DNA of 55,096 bases, taken from Verrucomicrobiaceae bacterium. Its GTDB lineage: Bacteria > Verrucomicrobiota > Verrucomicrobiia > Verrucomicrobiales > V1-33. Shown in pieces: positions 54,501 to 55,096 of the stretch. Position numbers and translations under genes: made by a program. Every line of letters starts with the position of its first letter. The stretch's first letter is position 1. The stretch lies in assembly GCA_027486335.1 (NCBI GenBank), contig JAIXPK010000571.1, positions 1-55,096 on the forward strand, in the 5' to 3' direction. The notes beneath the pieces were generated by a model. That model ran no database searches. It had not been told where the DNA came from and saw only the letters and a list, made by a program, of their open reading frames with translations.

Positions 54501-55096
54501 GAGCTCTCCATCAACTGTCTCTACGCCGGCTGGGGCCACGCCACCGGTAAAGCATGGTGGGACGACCTCAGTCTCGTCAAACTCGGCCCCTCCAAAGGCG
54601 GCGCAGCCATCGCAGGCCTCGAAGACGTCAACTCTCTGGTCGCTCAGAACCTGAACGCCTTCACCCCAGCCGACGCCCTCAAACGCGTCGCCACCCTCGC
54701 CGACGCCAAACCCTCCGCCCTCTCCCGCGCCATCAAAACCGCCCTCACAGGAGCCAAGGCCGGTGCCGCCACCGTCGAAACCGAAGAGGAACTCGCCAAA
54801 ACCCACCAGATCATCCGGGTCAAATCCACCATCGGTACTCTCCAGTACGACGTGAAAGAGTTCTCCGTCAAAGCCGGTCAGCCAGTCGCCATCGTCTACG
54901 AAAACCCCGACCAGCTCCAGCACAACCTCATCGTCACCTCCCCAGGCTCCTACGACCGCATCGGCGCTGAAGCCGATAAAATGATGGCCGCCCCGGACGG
55001 TCTCGCCCGCTCCTACATCCCAGACGTCCCAGACGTCCTCGCCAAGAGCAAGCTCCTCGACCCCGCTGGCAAAGCCATCATCAAATTCACCCCGGA
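51585..55096 (+). CDS. Giant ThuA/propeller/HEAT/cupredoxin protein, runs off window
   Basis: At least 1170 residues; no stop before the right edge. The start ATG opens a signal peptide (MQKFLLLSAGLLAASPAAA). In order: a ThuA-like domain (about 20-245: LEVLFLGDNGHHEPAE, YVRSGHGFVPLHCASYCF, FYTAYGHDARTF); a PVC-type dehydrogenase propeller (about 270-640) with two EF-hand-like loops, DSNGDGLMDK and DTNGDGKADE, then WGFAFNENGDVFGSTANNQ; HEAT-like repeats (about 640-830: RRAALKVLPRDEATVAAIL); a carbohydrate-binding-like beta domain from about 850 (NNGSFESVDGKLPTGW); and a cupredoxin-like domain from about 1075 (YDVKEFSVKAGQPVAIVYEN, DQLQHNLIVT). Such proteins may oxidise sugars or alcohols and pass electrons to a copper or haem site. 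No CxxCH occurs in the part seen, though this family often ends with one. Confidence 0.9.
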   Translation, partial: MQKFLLLSAGLLAASPAAAQRLEVLFLGDNGHHEPAERFPQLLKGLGPLGVNLTYTSSADDLNPDTLGHYDALMVYANIDAITPPQEKALLDYVRSGHGFVPLHCASYCFRNSMQVVQMIGGQFKSHGTGTFNTSITDLNHPIMKGFKPFETWDETYVHHLGNPDRVILQKREEEPYTWVRSEGKGRVFYTAYGHDARTFANPGFHDLVFRGTLWAVGDDRAAKFTAWKPKPFEYSAEGQVPNYERRNPAPQLQLPLPVEESRKHIQVPAGYRLETIATEPLIYNVIDMKWDELGRPWIVETKDYPNVIKKQEDGSDRISFLEDSNGDGLMDKSTVFADKINIPTSMVFANGGVIVSAAPDTIFLKDTNGDGKADERKILFSGWGKGDTHAGPSNLHYGFDGWVWGCVGYSGFGGVVGGEEHRFGQGVFRFKPDGSKLEFLGPTSNNTWGFAFNENGDVFGSTANNQSSFYMPIPLTAAKGVEGFEIYDRLPGIDSNKRMWTIMDKLRQVDVFGGYTAAAGHEIYTARRFPQETWNRMALVTEPTGHVVYRAMLKQEGTHFTAENGWNLMAGADEWVAPVHASTGPDGAVWVSDWYSFIVQHNPTPSENNGGFRATNGQGNAFVSTLRDTERCRIYRIVPENSKAPEALKLSKDQPATLLAALKSDNLLWRLHGQRLLIERAQQDVVPQLLELLADQSTDAIGINGGALHALWSLHGLGAVQGGNPAVQRAVLASLKHPAQGVRRAALKVLPRDEATVAAILENQLLADKEPLVRLGALLELCSLPPSAPAGAAIYAMKADKTNMEDRWIPYGRALAATHHAEGFLAAALKDEPSADAPKEEIKPVEAPKNLINNGSFESVDGKLPTGWQVRTYSGSASHEVVDGGRNGGKCILINSANGADTSFHFDLDLDQNCDYLLTGWVKTEDFKLKGGQGAMIQLHMLNGKQPTSKKLKGTNDWTQLELRFSSGRQRELSINCLYAGWGHATGKAWWDDLSLVKLGPSKGGAAIAGLEDVNSLVAQNLNAFTPADALKRVATLADAKPSALSRAIKTALTGAKAGAATVETEEELAKTHQIIRVKSTIGTLQYDVKEFSVKAGQPVAIVYENPDQLQHNLIVTSPGSYDRIGAEADKMMAAPDGLARSYIPDVPDVLAKSKLLDPAGKAIIKFTP

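Noticed and set aside
1-55096. CRISPR arrays, insertion sequences, att sites, rRNA
   Set aside because: I looked for regular short repeats, transposase motifs with terminal repeats and rRNA landmarks and found none; the two tRNA genes have no integrase nearby.

Overview
The window looks like a chromosomal segment of a GC-rich member of Verrucomicrobiota (wider PVC group). The evidence is the dense set of families typical of that group: PSCyt1/DUF1549/DUF1553 cytochromes, DUF1501, DUF1552, DUF1592-type cytochromes, a ThuA/propeller giant protein, LamG and PA14 proteins, and a very large membrane Ser/Thr kinase with a C-terminal propeller. The assignment rests on gene content only; no rRNA is present. 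I saw no insertion sequence, CRISPR array or replication origin.

Region 1 (about 0.3-16 kb) mixes intact and decaying genes. After unrecognised minus-strand gene fragments (345-1447) comes a forward run: a redoxin, a propeller/PA14/LamG protein with a frameshift, a PSCyt1-DUF1549-DUF1553 cytochrome and its usual DUF1501 partner. It faces a reverse-strand cluster of cytochrome (DUF1592 type) and DUF1552 genes. There an intact pair (15033 to 11234) lies between a 248-residue deletion derivative of the cytochrome (15776-15030), a frameshifted metal-binding-domain gene, and a DUF1552 pseudogene with several lesions.

Region 2 (16-30 kb) appears to be a polysaccharide-related neighbourhood. It holds a two-module pectate-lyase-like beta-helix protein, an OmpR-type response regulator with its histidine kinase, a third DUF1592-type cytochrome, a G8-domain/CEMIP-like beta-helix protein, a second intact DUF1552 protein, a probable glycoside-hydrolase-like protein and a kelch-like propeller protein. 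Nearly all have export signals. A joint role in sensing and breaking down a complex extracellular polymer is an inference from context.

Region 3 (30-36.5 kb) is a signalling island: a Ser/Thr kinase gene reduced to its N-lobe by an internal deletion, a secreted caspase-like/FGE-sulfatase fusion protein, and an intact 1284-residue zinc-ribbon/kinase/propeller protein. The two kinase genes share about 500 bp of near-identical sequence.

Region 4 (36.5-55.1 kb) is mostly housekeeping: uvrB, tRNA-Leu(CAA), der, a large LamG surface protein, tRNA-Glu(UUC), thiG, hemQ, a YgfZ/GcvT-like gene, a Gfo/Idh/MocA oxidoreductase and an RND transporter. A giant ThuA/propeller/HEAT/cupredoxin protein runs off the right edge. 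Across roughly the right half the + strand is visibly richer in C than G whichever strand is coding, so + genes favour C-ending codons and - genes G-ending codons. Clear Shine-Dalgarno sequences are rare before the starts chosen here, so several starts rest on domain boundaries and signal peptides.
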